Below, piece by piece: positions 36,378 through 47,100 of a stretch of 64,000 nucleotides of DNA (positions are counted from its first letter, which is position 1; each line of letters starts with the position of its first letter). Under the pieces are notes generated by a model. The model searched no databases and had not been told where the DNA came from. It worked only from the letters and a program-made list of their open reading frames with translations. Position numbers and translations under genes: made by a program. Origin of the DNA: Corynebacterium diphtheriae (GTDB taxonomy: Bacteria > Actinomycetota > Actinomycetes > Mycobacteriales > Mycobacteriaceae); the NCBI RefSeq assembly GCF_001457455.1, contig NZ_LN831026.1:1984001-2048000 (forward strand), given 5' to 3'.

Positions 36378-36692
36378 TTATAGTCTGCATGACGACGCCC
36401 CCACCAATGGCCCGAGTCGATGCCGGTAGCGGGCGATCACCGCATAGATTCCGGCGAACAGCCAGTGCAGGCTGCGCTGTAGGAGGACCCAGCCGGCGAT
36501 GCGAGCCCATCGGCGCGGTGCTTGCGCTAACGCCAGTCCGATGGCTCGGTGGCCGCGCTCAACGCCGTGCTCGGTGTGGAGTTCGGCGGCGGCGGGGTGC
36601 CCTGGTGTGATGGTCAAGGCTGGGTTGATGCGGGCGAGGTGCTGTGCGGACCATTGGCAGAATCCGCAGTCGCTGTCGTAGATGAAGGTCAT
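36378..36692 (-). CDS. DCC-family thiol-disulfide oxidoreductase-like protein (DUF393)
   Basis: The 104-residue protein begins with TFIYDSDCGFCQWSAQHLA, where DxDCxxC is the redox motif of the DCC family, a thioredoxin-like group. The C-terminal half is basic and semi-hydrophobic. Substrates are unknown. It starts two bases after the folE stop on the same strand, so it is co-transcribed with folE. Confidence 0.8.
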   Translation of the reverse strand: MTFIYDSDCGFCQWSAQHLARINPALTITPGHPAAAELHTEHGVERGHRAIGLALAQAPRRWARIAGWVLLQRSLHWLFAGIYAVIARYRHRLGPLVGASSCRL

Positions 36693-36694
36693 TG

Positions 36695-37267
36695 TTAGCC
36701 GCGGATGAGGCTGAGTACTTCTGCGCGGGAGGCTGCGTCGGTTTTAAATCCGCCGCGAACTGCAGACGTGGTGGTCACGGCTCCTGGTTTGCGGATTCCA
36801 CGCATGGCCATGCAGAGGTGTTCGCATTCGATGACCACGATGACTGCTTGGGCTTGTAGCTTGTCTACCAGTGCGTCTGCCACTTGGGTGGTCAGGCGTT
36901 CTTGGACTTGGGGGCGTTTGGCGTAGAGGTCAACGAGTCGTGCGAGTTTGGATAGGCCGGTGACTTTTCCGGATTCACCTGGGATGTAGCCGATGTGTGC
37001 TTTGCCGAAGAAGGGCACTAGGTGGTGTTCGCAGGTGGAGTAGATCGGGATGTCGCGGACTAGGACCACTTCCCGATGGTCCTCGCTGAAGGTTTTAGCG
37101 AGGACCTCGGTGGGGTCGGTGTGCAGGCCTGCGAACATTTCGGCGTAGGCCTTGGCTACGCGCGCTGGGGTTTCTTGCAGTCCTTCGCGGTCGGGATCTT
37201 CTCCGACGGCGATGAGGAGTTCTCGGACTGCGGCTTCGGCGCGTTGTTGATCAAATTGTGCGGTCAT
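36695..37267 (-). CDS. folE: GTP cyclohydrolase I
   Basis: The 190-residue enzyme opens GTP to dihydroneopterin triphosphate, the first step of folate synthesis. Signatures include [21 protein letters not shown] with zinc Cys and His, [20 protein letters not shown], and [15 protein letters not shown] with the second zinc Cys. It starts seven bases after ftsH, giving the known ftsH-folE linkage. Confidence 0.96.
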   Translation of the reverse strand: MTAQFDQQRAEAAVRELLIAVGEDPDREGLQETPARVAKAYAEMFAGLHTDPTEVLAKTFSEDHREVVLVRDIPIYSTCEHHLVPFFGKAHIGYIPGESGKVTGLSKLARLVDLYAKRPQVQERLTTQVADALVDKLQAQAVIVVIECEHLCMAMRGIRKPGAVTTTSAVRGGFKTDAASRAEVLSLIRG

Positions 37268-37274
37268 GGGTGTG

Positions 37275-39740
37275 TTACTCGTCAGTTTCTTCGACTCGTT
37301 TGATCACTTGGGTGGGATCAGACGAGGGGCGCTCACTGTCGGCGGGTGCGCGGTGGCGTCCGGATTCATCGTTTGGTTTCTCCCACGGGTTTTCGGTGCG
37401 CTCGTTTTCTGGAAGTTGGAAGCCTACTTCTTCCTGTGGTTCGGCAGGGGCTGCTGGTGTGCTGTCGTCTGCGTAGTTTTTCACGCCGGGGTGCACGGAG
37501 GCAGGGGTGTCTGCGTCCTTGGGTTGCGCTGGTGGCCACCCTGGTGCGGTCCAGCCTTGTGGTGGCGGGGTGCCACCGTAGCGTTGTTCCTTGGTTGCAG
37601 AGGTCGCAGGGGTTGCAGGCTTTTCGACGCGCTGCGCGGTGCCGTCCATGTGTCCGAGTCCGCGTGCGGGTTCCTGTGGTCCTTGTGCGGGTGCTACGGG
37701 GGCAGCCCCTGCGTTGCGTGCGGCGAGTTCTGCTTCCCGCTTGGCACGTGCGGCCTTGGATGCCTCCAGGATGGAGAAGGGCTTAGGTGGTTCTTCGCCG
37801 CGCTCGATAGCGAGCTCGGTTGGGGTCTTGACTGGTTCGCGGCCTGCTTGGCGTGGGAAGCGATCGTTTTCGTTAGGGAATACGTCGCCCACTTCGCGTG
37901 GTTCGATGCCTTCGAATAGTGCTTCGAGGTCGGGGCGTCGCAGTGTTTCTTTTTCGAGGAGCTTTTCGGCGAGTTTGTCAAGGTAGTCGCGGTGCTCAGC
38001 AAGGATGCTGTAAGCCTCTGCGTGGGCTTTATCCAGCAGGTATTGCATTTCGCGGTCGATTTGGGCAGCAACGTCCGGGGAGTATTCTAGGGTGCCGGTT
38101 CCACCGCGGCCGGAGAAGGGGTCGCCTTGTTCTTCGCCGTATTTGACCATGCCCAGTGATGGGCTCATGCCGTACTCGGTGAGCATGGCTTTGGCGATCT
38201 TGGTGGCTTGTTCGATGTCGGCGGAGGCGCCGGTGGTTGGTTCACCGAAGACGAGTTCTTCGGCTGCGCGGCCACCCATGGCAAACACGAGGCGTGCATA
38301 GAGCTCGTCGCGGTTGTACATGCCTTTGTCATCTTCTTGGGCGGTCATGGCGTGGCCGCCTGTGCGTCCACGCGCCAGGATGGTCACTTTGTACACGCGC
38401 TCGATGTTCTTGAGTGCCCATGCGGATAGGGTGTGGCCGCCTTCGTGGTAGGCGGTGACCTTCTTTTCTTTTTCGGAAATCACCTTGGAGGATCGACGTG
38501 GGCCGCCGATCACGCGGTCGGTGGCTTCTTCGAGTGCGTCTGCGGTGATCACGTTGCCGCCGATACGTGCGGTGAGCAATGCTGCTTCGTTGAGCACGTT
38601 GGCGAGGTCGGCACCAGACATGCCGGCGGTGCGGCGTGCCAGTGCGGTGATGTCGGCGTCTTTGGCAAAGGGCTTACCTTTGGCGTGGACGCGCAGAATT
38701 TGTTCGCGGCCTTTGAGGTCTGGGTTGGTCACTGGGATTTGGCGATCGAAGCGTCCTGGGCGCAGCAGTGCTGGGTCGAGGATGTCGGGGCGGTTGGTGG
38801 CGGCCATGATGATGACGCCTTCGCGGTCGCCAAAGCCGTCCATTTCCACCAGCATTTGGTTCAGTGTTTGTTCGCGTTCGTCGTGTCCGCCGCCCATGCC
38901 GGAGCCACGTTGGCGGCCGACTGCGTCGATCTCGTCGATGAAGATGATGCAGGGGCTGTTCTCGCGGGCTTGTTTGAAGAGGTCGCGGACGCGGGATGCG
39001 CCCACGCCGACGAACATTTCAACGAAGTCGGAGCCGGAGATGGAGTAGAACGGTACGCCTGCTTCGCCGGCTACTGCGCGTGCGAGCAGTGTTTTACCGG
39101 TGCCGGGAGGACCGTAGAGCAAAACGCCGCGTGGGATTTTTGCACCGAGTGCTTCGTAGCGGGTGGGGTCTTCGAGGAAGTCTTTGATTTCGTGCAGCTC
39201 GTCGATAGCTTCGTCTGCACCGGCGACATCCGCGAAGGTGTTGGTGGGCATGTCTTTGTCGAGCTCTTTGGCGCGGGAGCCGCCGAAGCCGAACATGCCT
39301 CCGATGCCACCTTGGCCGCCTTGCATGCGGCTGAAGATAAACATGATGATGCCGAACATGAGCAACATCGGCAGGATGTAGCTCAGCATGGAGACGAAGA
39401 AGTTTTCTTGGTTCACCTTGGTGGTGAACTTTTCTGCCTCGGACTTTTCTACCTTGCTAAAGATGTCGGCGGAGGCGCGTGCAGGGTACTTGGTCAGGAT
39501 TTCCGAGACATCTTTTTGCCCCTCGTGTTCGATCGGGTTCTTGAGCTTGATACGCAGGCGCTGCTCGCGATCGTCGATCTCTACTTCCTTGACGTTTTTG
39601 TTATCCAGTTGGGTAACTGCCACGGAAGTTTCTACGGGCTTATAGCCTCGGGTGTCATTTCCAAGGAAAGTAAACACATAAATGGCCATGAGCACGATGG
39701 CGGCTATCACGCCATATTGCAGGGTCTTTTTGTTGTTCAT
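37275..39740 (-). CDS. ftsH: ATP-dependent membrane zinc protease FtsH
   Basis: The 821-residue protein has two transmembrane helices flanking an extracytoplasmic region (residues 10-27 and about 115-133). The AAA+ module carries [34 protein letters not shown] and the SRH region [19 protein letters not shown]. The protease motif is [12 protein letters not shown] (HExxH-like HEGGH). A 200-residue Pro/Lys/Glu-rich disordered tail follows the protease domain, as is typical of corynebacterial FtsH. It degrades misfolded membrane proteins and regulators. Confidence 0.97.
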   Translation of the reverse strand: MNNKKTLQYGVIAAIVLMAIYVFTFLGNDTRGYKPVETSVAVTQLDNKNVKEVEIDDREQRLRIKLKNPIEHEGQKDVSEILTKYPARASADIFSKVEKSEAEKFTTKVNQENFFVSMLSYILPMLLMFGIIMFIFSRMQGGQGGIGGMFGFGGSRAKELDKDMPTNTFADVAGADEAIDELHEIKDFLEDPTRYEALGAKIPRGVLLYGPPGTGKTLLARAVAGEAGVPFYSISGSDFVEMFVGVGASRVRDLFKQARENSPCIIFIDEIDAVGRQRGSGMGGGHDEREQTLNQMLVEMDGFGDREGVIIMAATNRPDILDPALLRPGRFDRQIPVTNPDLKGREQILRVHAKGKPFAKDADITALARRTAGMSGADLANVLNEAALLTARIGGNVITADALEEATDRVIGGPRRSSKVISEKEKKVTAYHEGGHTLSAWALKNIERVYKVTILARGRTGGHAMTAQEDDKGMYNRDELYARLVFAMGGRAAEELVFGEPTTGASADIEQATKIAKAMLTEYGMSPSLGMVKYGEEQGDPFSGRGGTGTLEYSPDVAAQIDREMQYLLDKAHAEAYSILAEHRDYLDKLAEKLLEKETLRRPDLEALFEGIEPREVGDVFPNENDRFPRQAGREPVKTPTELAIERGEEPPKPFSILEASKAARAKREAELAARNAGAAPVAPAQGPQEPARGLGHMDGTAQRVEKPATPATSATKEQRYGGTPPPQGWTAPGWPPAQPKDADTPASVHPGVKNYADDSTPAAPAEPQEEVGFQLPENERTENPWEKPNDESGRHRAPADSERPSSDPTQVIKRVEETDE

Positions 39741-39871
39741 GCACGCACCGGCTCTTGTGTGCCGGTCCCTTTCTTAAATGAATGTGGAAAAGCTACTTAA
39801 AGGTTCTGCCTTTAGTAACGCATAAAACCAGCCAGACGTTCCCAGCTGGTTTCTTTTGAGGTGCCCCTACC

Positions 39872-40459
39872 CTATTGTTCGGTGTACACGTTCTCGTTCA
39901 AGGATGCGACGAAGGGGAGGTCGCGGTACTTTTCTGCGTAGTCGAGGCCATAGCCAATGACGAACTCGTTGGGCAGGTCAAAGCCTATGTCGAGGCAGTC
40001 GATGGTGGTCTTTACTGCTTCTGGCTTGCGCAAGAGGGTGACAATTTCTAGGGACTTTGGTTTGCGTCCAGAGAGGTTCTTGATCAGCCATTTCAAGGTG
40101 AGGCCGGAGTCGATGATGTCTTCAACGATCACAACGTTGCAGCCTGCGACGTCTCGGTCGAGGTCTTTAAGGATTCGTACCACGCCTGACGACGACGCCG
40201 AGTTGCCGTAGGAGCTGACGGACATGAATTCGATCTGGCATGGAATGCTCAGTTTGCGCGCAAAGTCAGTGAGGAAGAACACTGCACCCTTGAGCACACA
40301 AATCAGTACCAGGTCTTCTTTTTCATCGCGGTACTTCTCAGATACGAGGTCAGCCAGTTCTTGGATGCGGTTTTGAAGTTGATCTTCGGTGATCAGTACT
40401 TCTTTCACGTCGTTACCGTAGGGGTTGGCTGGCACTGGAAGTTCCTTCGAATCGTGCAT
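39872..40459 (-). CDS. hpt: Hypoxanthine phosphoribosyltransferase
   Basis: The protein of about 195 residues salvages hypoxanthine and guanine with PRPP. VLKGAVFFLTDFAR is the first PRPP loop, EFMSVSSYGNS the flexible loop, and VVIVEDIIDSGLTLKWL the PRPP-binding signature. The ATG at 40459 follows GAAAGGTG; an ATG six codons upstream is also possible. It follows tilS, a pairing common in actinobacteria. Confidence 0.94.
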   Translation of the reverse strand: MHDSKELPVPANPYGNDVKEVLITEDQLQNRIQELADLVSEKYRDEKEDLVLICVLKGAVFFLTDFARKLSIPCQIEFMSVSSYGNSASSSGVVRILKDLDRDVAGCNVVIVEDIIDSGLTLKWLIKNLSGRKPKSLEIVTLLRKPEAVKTTIDCLDIGFDLPNEFVIGYGLDYAEKYRDLPFVASLNENVYTEQ

Positions 40460-40479
40460 AGGGGTTTCACCTTTCATAA

Positions 40480-41358
40480 TCAGCTAACCGAAAGTCTGCC
40501 ATCTTTGCGGGTCACTTCCAACCCGTTTCCCACTGGAACGGCCTTTTGGCCGTGCCAATTGGTTATTAATGCGTCGACGGCACGCAGGTGAGCGGCGCTC
40601 ACGCGCGCCCCGTAGGCTTGGAGTAGTGCTACGAGGTGGCGGCGTCGTAACGCTGGTGGCATGCCTGCTAGCTGGGCGATTCGGTCGTCGGGGGTGTCTA
40701 CGTGCAAGGCGTGAGTGTCCTCGGCGATCAAGGTGGCGGCTTGTGACAATGCTGGCACTGCGTCGCCGCCAATGATGTCGGACAACAGCGGCACGACCTG
40801 GGTGCGTAGTGCTACGCGCAGGAAGTCGGTGTTGGCGTTGTGGGGGTCGTGCCAAGGTTCGATTCCGAGTTCTGCGCAGGCGGCGAGGGTGGTGGCGCGG
40901 CGAACGCCAAGCAGTGGCCGCCAGAGGTTGTCGGTGTGGATCTGCATTCCTGTGGCTTTCCCGCGTAGCGCGCCGAGCAGGAGTGTTTCGGCTTGGTCGT
41001 CGGCGGTGTGGCCGACAACGACGGGGAGGTTGCGGGAGTGGAGTGCGTGGTAACGGGCGGTTCGTGCGTTGGCTTCGAGGTTGCCCGGCGCGACGGTGAC
41101 GCTGATGATTTCGGTGTGTGCTCCGAAGGTTCGGGCGTGGTGGGCTGCTTGTTGTGCTACTTCGTGGGAGCCGGGTTGGAGTCCGTGGTCTACGCAGAGG
41201 GCGTGGACGTTGTAGTCTTCGGCGCATAGTGCTGCGACGAGAGCGAGGGAATCTGCGCCGCCGGAGAGGCCGACGGTGATGTCGCGGGGTTGTACTGTGC
41301 GTACGGCGACGCGGCAGGCCATGAAGTTGGGGCTGTGGCGGGGCCAGAATTTATGCAT
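40480..41358 (-). CDS. tilS: tRNA(Ile)-lysidine synthetase
   Basis: The 292-residue PP-loop ATPase makes lysidine at the wobble base of tRNA-Ile. Visible are the PP-loop VGLSGGADSLALVAAL and HGLQPGSHEVAQQAAHHA, with VVVGHTADDQAETLLL near the centre. It is short compared with E. coli TilS and lacks the C-terminal domains, as is normal in actinobacteria. Its start overlaps dacB by eight bases. Confidence 0.93.
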   Translation of the reverse strand: MHKFWPRHSPNFMACRVAVRTVQPRDITVGLSGGADSLALVAALCAEDYNVHALCVDHGLQPGSHEVAQQAAHHARTFGAHTEIISVTVAPGNLEANARTARYHALHSRNLPVVVGHTADDQAETLLLGALRGKATGMQIHTDNLWRPLLGVRRATTLAACAELGIEPWHDPHNANTDFLRVALRTQVVPLLSDIIGGDAVPALSQAATLIAEDTHALHVDTPDDRIAQLAGMPPALRRRHLVALLQAYGARVSAAHLRAVDALITNWHGQKAVPVGNGLEVTRKDGRLSVS

Positions 41359-42601
41359 CGCGAAGTGCTGAGGCGATGGTGTCGAGGGCTGCGCGGGCTT
41401 CGAGGATTTCGGAGCCGTTGGAGATGAGGCCGAAGCTGTAGATGTGTCCGCTTGTCGACGGCACCACGCCGACCAGCGCCGATACTCCTGTGAGGGTTCC
41501 GGTTTTGGCGCGTACCCAGCCGCGGCCGTCGAGTTCTGCGTAGCGGTCGATAAGTGTTCCGCTGCCGCCTGCGACGGGCAGGGCGAGGATGAGCGAGTGG
41601 ACTTCGGGGTCGGTTACGGCCTTGGTGGCTACTTGGGTGAGTAGCGCTGGGGTGATGCGGTTGTGGAGGGAGAGCCCTGAGTTGTCTGCTACTTCGGAGG
41701 CGCCGATGGTGATGCCGTGTTCGCTGAGGATCCGCAGTGTTGCTTGTACGGGTTGGGTGGCGTCGATTTCACGGCCGATGGCTTCTGCCATCACGTTGTC
41801 GGAGTGTTGCATCATTTGGGAGATGCGTTTTTCTAGGGCTTCGGATTCTGTGGTGGCGATGACTTCGCCGGTGGCGGAGTCGGTGTAGCCCTTGGTTCCT
41901 GCGCCGAGGCGTTGTGCGAGTGCGGCAGCTACGTCGAGTCCTGGGTTGTGGCTGCGTGGTACGTCGCCTTCTTTGGCGCCGAGGCGTCCGCCGTAGAGCA
42001 TGATGGGTTCGAGGGGTGCTACGTAGCCGGCGTTGACGTCGTCGGGGTCCCATCCGCCTAGTATTTTGTCGCCGCTCCATGCGGAGGTGTCTACGAGGAC
42101 CGTGTTCACGCTGGGCATATTTTCTTTGATTTTGCGTGCTAGTTGGTCGAGGCGTTCGTCGGTAAGCCAGACGTCTCCTGCGGCTTTGATAACCACGGTG
42201 TGGTCGTCTTGTTTGATCACTTCGGTGGTGATGCGGTGTTCGGGGCCTAGTTCGTAGAGCGCCGCGGTGGCAGTGAGCATTTTGGTTGCCGAGGCTGGGG
42301 TCAGTGGTTTGTCGGCGTCTTTTTCTAGGATCACTTCACCGGTGGTGGCGTCGACAATTTTGCCGGCGAATCCTGCAAGCCTGGGGTCTTGTGCGAGTGC
42401 ACCGACGGTGCTGCGTAGCGCCTCGTTGTTGGTTGTCCCTTTGTCTGTCAGCGCGGTGATGCCGCGAGCAGGCTCGATGGGTTTATAGGGGGCTTGGTGC
42501 GTTAAGGAAAGTTTTTGTTGTACTACGACTCCCGTTGTCACAGTGCCTGCTACCACTACTGTTGCAGCGATCGTCGCTGCCAACCACTTTGCGCCATTCA
42601 T
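41351..42601 (-). CDS. dacB: D-alanyl-D-alanine carboxypeptidase, PBP4 (DacB) type
   Basis: The 416-residue enzyme of peptidase family S13 trims peptidoglycan stem peptides. An N-terminal membrane anchor ([22 protein letters not shown]) is followed by [15 protein letters not shown] with the SxxK nucleophile, then [12 protein letters not shown] for the SxN motif, and [15 protein letters not shown] for KTG. The ATG at 42601 is chosen because it places the anchor at the very start; the longer frame runs into the ppa region. It is divergent from ppa. Confidence 0.93.
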   Translation of the reverse strand: MNGAKWLAATIAATVVVAGTVTTGVVVQQKLSLTHQAPYKPIEPARGITALTDKGTTNNEALRSTVGALAQDPRLAGFAGKIVDATTGEVILEKDADKPLTPASATKMLTATAALYELGPEHRITTEVIKQDDHTVVIKAAGDVWLTDERLDQLARKIKENMPSVNTVLVDTSAWSGDKILGGWDPDDVNAGYVAPLEPIMLYGGRLGAKEGDVPRSHNPGLDVAAALAQRLGAGTKGYTDSATGEVIATTESEALEKRISQMMQHSDNVMAEAIGREIDATQPVQATLRILSEHGITIGASEVADNSGLSLHNRITPALLTQVATKAVTDPEVHSLILALPVAGGSGTLIDRYAELDGRGWVRAKTGTLTGVSALVGVVPSTSGHIYSFGLISNGSEILEARAALDTIASALRDA

Positions 42602-42665
42602 CGCAACCAGCCTACTGCTAATATCAAGCACAGTCTTATTTCTTATAGTCAATGAGGAGAATGCA

Positions 42666-43142
42666 ATGAGCATTGAAGTCACCATCGAGATCCCTAAGGG
42701 TTCCCGCAACAAGTACGAAGTCGACCACGAGACTGGCAAGGTGTACCTCGACCGCTACCTGTTCACCCCTATGGCATACCCGCTGGATTACGGCTTCATC
42801 GACCACACTCTTGGTGAGGACGGCGACCCATTGGATGCGCTGGTCATCCTCCCTGAGCCAGTTTTCCCAGGTGTGATCGTCAAGGCTCGTCCACTGGGTG
42901 TTTTCAAGATGACCGATGAGGCTGGCGGCGACGATAAGCTGCTCTGCGTGATCGATGATCCACGTTGGGATCACCTGCAGGACATCCAGGATGTTTCTTC
43001 TTTCTTGCGCGATGAGATCGAGCATTTCTTTGTGCACTACAAGGATCTTGAGCCAAACAAGGAGGTCACTGGTTCCGGTTGGGGTGACAAGGCTGAGGCT
43101 GAGAAGATTCACGCTGAGTCCATCGAGCGTTACCAGGGCTAG
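42666..43142 (+). CDS. ppa: Inorganic pyrophosphatase
   Basis: The 158-residue family I enzyme hydrolyses pyrophosphate. It has [18 protein letters not shown], the signature [10 protein letters not shown] with metal Asp residues, and the usual WxxD/H positions ([11 protein letters not shown]). GAGGAG lies upstream of the ATG at 42666. A hairpin terminator follows. Confidence 0.97.
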   Translation: MSIEVTIEIPKGSRNKYEVDHETGKVYLDRYLFTPMAYPLDYGFIDHTLGEDGDPLDALVILPEPVFPGVIVKARPLGVFKMTDEAGGDDKLLCVIDDPRWDHLQDIQDVSSFLRDEIEHFFVHYKDLEPNKEVTGSGWGDKAEAEKIHAESIERYQG

Positions 43143-43173
43143 TTTTTAGTCTGTACCGTTTGAGGTAATTATC

Positions 43174-43224
43174 GGCCTAGTGCGTTTGGCATTTTTGTCA
43201 TGATGATGCCTTATGTACTGGGCC
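43174..43224 (+). terminator. Hairpin terminator after ppa
   Basis: Imperfect 19-base arms (43174-43192 with 43206-43224) start GGCC and end GGCC, followed by TTTT at 43225. Its left arm resembles the arms of the hairpins at 4396 and 36324. Confidence 0.55.
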
Positions 43225-43240
43225 TTTTCCTCTAGGTCAC

Positions 43241-43256
43241 ATACCTATGGGGGTAT
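43241..43256 (+). promoter_or_regulatory. Possible CsoR/CstR-like operator before rhodanese
   Basis: The sequence ATACCTATGGGGGTAT has ATACC/GGTAT arms and a G-run centre, resembling the ATACCCC-GGGGTAT operators of CsoR/CstR copper or persulfide sensors. It lies 43 bases before the rhodanese start. Rhodaneses are commonly controlled by CstR. The match is partial. Confidence 0.35.
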
Positions 43257-43298
43257 CCGTGTTGCGGGGTTGCCCACTCCCCTAGGAAAACAGCTAGC

Positions 43299-43595
43299 AT
43301 GTTCGTTATGCGTGAAGTATCAGTGACTGAGGTGCCTGCGGGCGCACAGCTTATCGACGTCCGCGAGACTGACGAGTTCGCCGTGGTGCATGCCTCTGGC
43401 GCGAAGAATATTCCTATGAGCGAGGTGACTACCCGCGTGGGTGAGATCGATTGCGACAAGGACATTTACGTCATTTGTAAAGGTGGCGGGCGCAGTGCTC
43501 GTGTCATCGAGTATTTGAATGCTCGCGATATTGATGCGATCAATGTTGCCGAGGGTACCGACGGCTGGGTTGCTGCCGGTTTGCCCACTGAGTAG
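43299..43595 (+). CDS. Rhodanese-like sulfurtransferase
   Basis: The single-domain rhodanese of about 98 residues moves sulfane sulfur. It has IDVRETDEF and the active loop VICKGGGRSARV with the catalytic Cys. An ATG at 43308 (MREVSVTEV) is an equally good start; 43299 has AGGAAA about 12 bases upstream. A CsoR/CstR-like palindrome precedes it. Confidence 0.85.
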   Translation: MFVMREVSVTEVPAGAQLIDVRETDEFAVVHASGAKNIPMSEVTTRVGEIDCDKDIYVICKGGGRSARVIEYLNARDIDAINVAEGTDGWVAAGLPTE

Positions 43596-43691
43596 TTCGT
43601 TCTTTTTCCGCGTGGCGCTGTAGGGAGTCTCCTTGCAGTGCCTTTTCCTTTTTCTAGGTTTTTATCGGCCGTGTCACCTAACCTTGGGTGT

Positions 43692-44132
43692 ATGACCCCA
43701 GAAATTCCCGCTGACCTGCTTCATTCTCCTACGTTTCAGGCGGAGCGCATTCGTAAGTGTTTGCGCGATGGCAGCGAGGAGGTGTTGTCCAGGTATTCGG
43801 TGCGTATGCGGGAGTATTGGATTTTGGGTTTTGTAGCTGGTGTGGAGCCACCGACTCAGGTGGCAATTGCTGCCGCGCTGGGGGTGGATCCTTCCGACAT
43901 GGTGCGTTTGATCGATTCGGTGGAAAGCCATGGTTGGGTGCGCAGGGAGCTCGATCCTCGGGATCGCCGTAGGCATTTGGTGCATATTACGGATTCGGGG
44001 CGCGCATTGTATGAGGAATTATCGGTGTTGGTAGCGCAGGCGGAAGCCCAAGTGTTGGCGGCTGCGGGTGATGTGACAACAGCGCAGGCGATGCTGCGTC
44101 GGTTGGCCAACCAGTTGGTTTTTGGGGTGTAG
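43692..44132 (+). CDS. MarR-family transcription regulator
   Basis: The 146-residue protein has a winged helix. VAIAAALGVDPSDMVRLIDSVESHGWVRR is the recognition helix region and ELDPRDRRRHLVHITDSGRALYEE the wing, both classical MarR. The ATG at 43692 is preferred. The Pls/PosA-like gene starts on the next base after its stop, so the two are co-transcribed and it may control that gene. Confidence 0.88.
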   Translation: MTPEIPADLLHSPTFQAERIRKCLRDGSEEVLSRYSVRMREYWILGFVAGVEPPTQVAIAAALGVDPSDMVRLIDSVESHGWVRRELDPRDRRRHLVHITDSGRALYEELSVLVAQAEAQVLAAAGDVTTAQAMLRRLANQLVFGV

Positions 44133-47100
44133 ATGGTGGTTCCTGAGCAGTTTCTTCGTTCTGATAAGGCACCTCGTCCGCGTACGTTGGTGGATATTTT
44201 TCGCTCATCGGTGGCCGCCTTCCCGGAGGCTGCGGCCTTAGATTGTGGCGATGTGTTGACATATGCGGATCTTGCGGAGTTGGTCGATGATCGTGTTGCG
44301 CAGTTGCATGCTGCTGGGGTGGGTGCTGGTTGTCGGGTGGGTGTGCGGTTGCCCTCCGGGCAGCCGGATTTGTATGTGACGATTTTGGCAGTGTTGTGTG
44401 CGGGGGCGGCGTATGTGCCGGTGGATGCAGATGATCCGGATGAGCGTGCGGAGTTGGTGTTCGGGGAGGCCCACGTTAATGCGGTGTGGTCTGTTTCAGG
44501 GCTAAGGGTGACCGCTGCGCAGGCGCAGCCGCTGACCGCGGGGCCGCGTTTGGAGGATACGGCGTGGATTATTTTTACTTCCGGTTCGACGGGTAAGCCG
44601 AAGGGTGTTGCGGTGTCGCATCGCAGCGCTGCTGCTTTTGTGGATGCTGAGCGTGAGTTGTTTGTGCGCGATCAGCCGATTGGCCCTGATGATCGCGTGT
44701 TGGCGGGGTTGTCGGTGGCGTTTGATGCCTCCTGTGAGGAGATGTGGCTAGCGTGGGGGCATGGGGCGTGTTTGGTTCCAGCTCCGCGGTCGTTGGTGCG
44801 TACTGGGTTGGATTTGGGCCCGTGGTTGATTAGTCGTGATATTTCGATTGTGTCGACGGTTCCCACTCTTGCGGGCATGTGGCCTGCGGAGGCGTTGGAT
44901 AATGTGCGCTTGTTGATCTTGGGCGGTGAGGCTTGTTCGGCGGAGTTGGTGGCCAGGGTGGCGTCGTCACGCCGCGAGGTGTGGAATACCTATGGTCCGA
45001 CGGAGGCTACGGTGGTCACGTGTGCTGCGCGTTTGGAGGCTGGCCAACCGGTGGCGATTGGGTTGCCGCTGGCGGGGTGGGATACCGCGGTAGTAGGTGC
45101 TGATGGTCAGCCGGTGGCTATGGGGGACGTTGGCGAGCTGGTTATTGGCGGGGTGGGACTTGCTCGGTATTTGGATCCGGTGAAGGATCGGGAGAAGTTT
45201 TCGGCGGAGCTTGGCTGGGAGCGCGCGTATCGTTCGGGGGATCATGTGCGCTTGTGCGAGGACGGCTTGTATTTTGTGGGGCGTATCGACGACCAAGTCA
45301 AGATCGGTGGCCGCCGGATTGAGTTGGGCGAGGTGGAGGCTCATGTGGCTGCGTTGCCTAATGTGGCGCAGTATGCGGTGGTTGTTCGTGAAACTGCCGC
45401 TGGCGAGAAGGTGCTGGTGGCGTATGTGTCGCCGCAGGATCCGGACGTTGATATTGATACTTCTGCTTTAGATGAGTTGCCTCGGGCTATGGTGCCACGG
45501 CTTGTGGTGCTGCCGGAGATCCCGACGACTACGTCGGGTAAGGCGGATAAGAAGGCGTTGCCGTGGCCGTTGGAGTCGGCGCAGGTCACGGGCTCGGATT
45601 TCACTCCGACGCAGCAGTGGTTGGCCCAGTTGTGGGTGGATGTGTTGGGGGTTCCGGTTGGTGATGTGGATGCGGACTTTTTTGCTTTAGGTGGTACGTC
45701 GTTGGCGGCGGCTGGGGTGGTGTCGCGGATTCGGCAGAAGGCTCCCACGATGTCGGTGCGGGATTTGTATGATCATCCGCGGTTGGGGGCGTTGGCTGAG
45801 GTTGTGGAGCAGCTGCTTGGCGCGGCGGTGGCTAAGCCGCGTGAGCTGAGGCCGGTGCCGTTGGTTACGCGGGTGGTCCAGGCGGCCATTATTTGGTTGT
45901 GTGCAACTATTCGGGCGGCTAGTTGGGTGGCGTGGTTGTTGGTGATCAACAATGTTGCTGCTGGTTGGGGTGCTAGTTGGGCGCGCCCGCTGCCGTGGTT
46001 GTTTGTGGTGTTGTTCACGGTGCTGGTGGCAACGCCTGTGGGGCGGTTGCCGTTGGGGGCGTGGAGTGCGCGGCTTATCACAGCACGGATTTCGCCTGGG
46101 GATTATCCGCGCGGCGGTGTCACTCATATGCGCTTGTGGGTGGCACAGCGGCTTTTCGACGCCTTCGGTGCGGGTGATATTGCTGGCGCGACGTGGGTAA
46201 ATTATTGCGCCCGTGTGTTGGGTGCCCAGGTTGGTCGTGGGGTGGATTTGCACACGCTGCCGCCGGTGACGGGCCTTTTGCGTTTGGGTGATCATTGCGC
46301 GGTGGAACCTGAGGTTGATCTTAGTGGTGTGTGGGTTGATGGCGATGTGGTCCATGTGGGTGCTATTGAGATTGCTGAGGATGTCCGCGTGGGTGCGCGT
46401 TCCACGTTGTTGCCTGGCACGGTCATTGGCGCCGGTGCTCATATTGAGGCTGGTTCAACGGTCACGGGCGCAGTGGTTAAAGCTGGTGCGCGGTGGTCGG
46501 GTTCGCCGGCGGCGAAGGTGGGGCGTTCCAAGCATCGTTTCCCCAATGCACATCCGCCGCGTAGGTCGCGCTGGGTGCCGGTGTATGGGGTGTCGTCGTT
46601 AGTGTTGGCACTGCTACCGTTGCTGGCGGTTGCTGCCGGAATGGTGGTGGTGTGGCGTTGGCAGGAGCGTACCCATACTGCGTTGTGGTGGTGGGTGCCG
46701 CTAGGCGTGGTAGCGGCCATGGGGTTGTATGCCCTGTTGGTGTTGGTGTTGGTTCGGTTGTTGGGTTGGCGGCTTTCCCCTGGAATTACGGCGGTGCGTT
46801 CGGCGCGCGGTTGGCGGGTGTGGTGCATTGAGCGCCTGCTTGACGACGCCCGCACCTACCTGTTCCCGCTGTATGCCTCGCTTATCACCCCGTGGTGGTT
46901 CCGCCTCCTAGGAGCGAAGGTAGGCAAGGATGTGGAGATTTCTACGGCGGTGATGGTACCCTCGTTATCTGAGATCCGCGACCGCGCTTTCTTGGCCGAC
47001 GACACCCTCATCGGTGGCTACGAGCTCGGCGGTGGCTGGATGCGCTTGGGGCGCACGATCATTGGCAAGCGCTCTTTCGTGGGCAATTCTGGTATTGCGC

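Noticed and set aside
38433..39800. 455-residue plus-strand frame opposite ftsH
   Set aside because: Antisense shadow of a highly conserved gene with biased third positions; Ala/Val/His-rich and without any recognisable motif.
45687..46442. 251-residue minus-strand frame opposite the Pls-like gene
   Set aside because: Arg/His/Thr-rich nonsense composition typical of antisense of a GC-rich gene; the plus frame has clear NRPS motifs.
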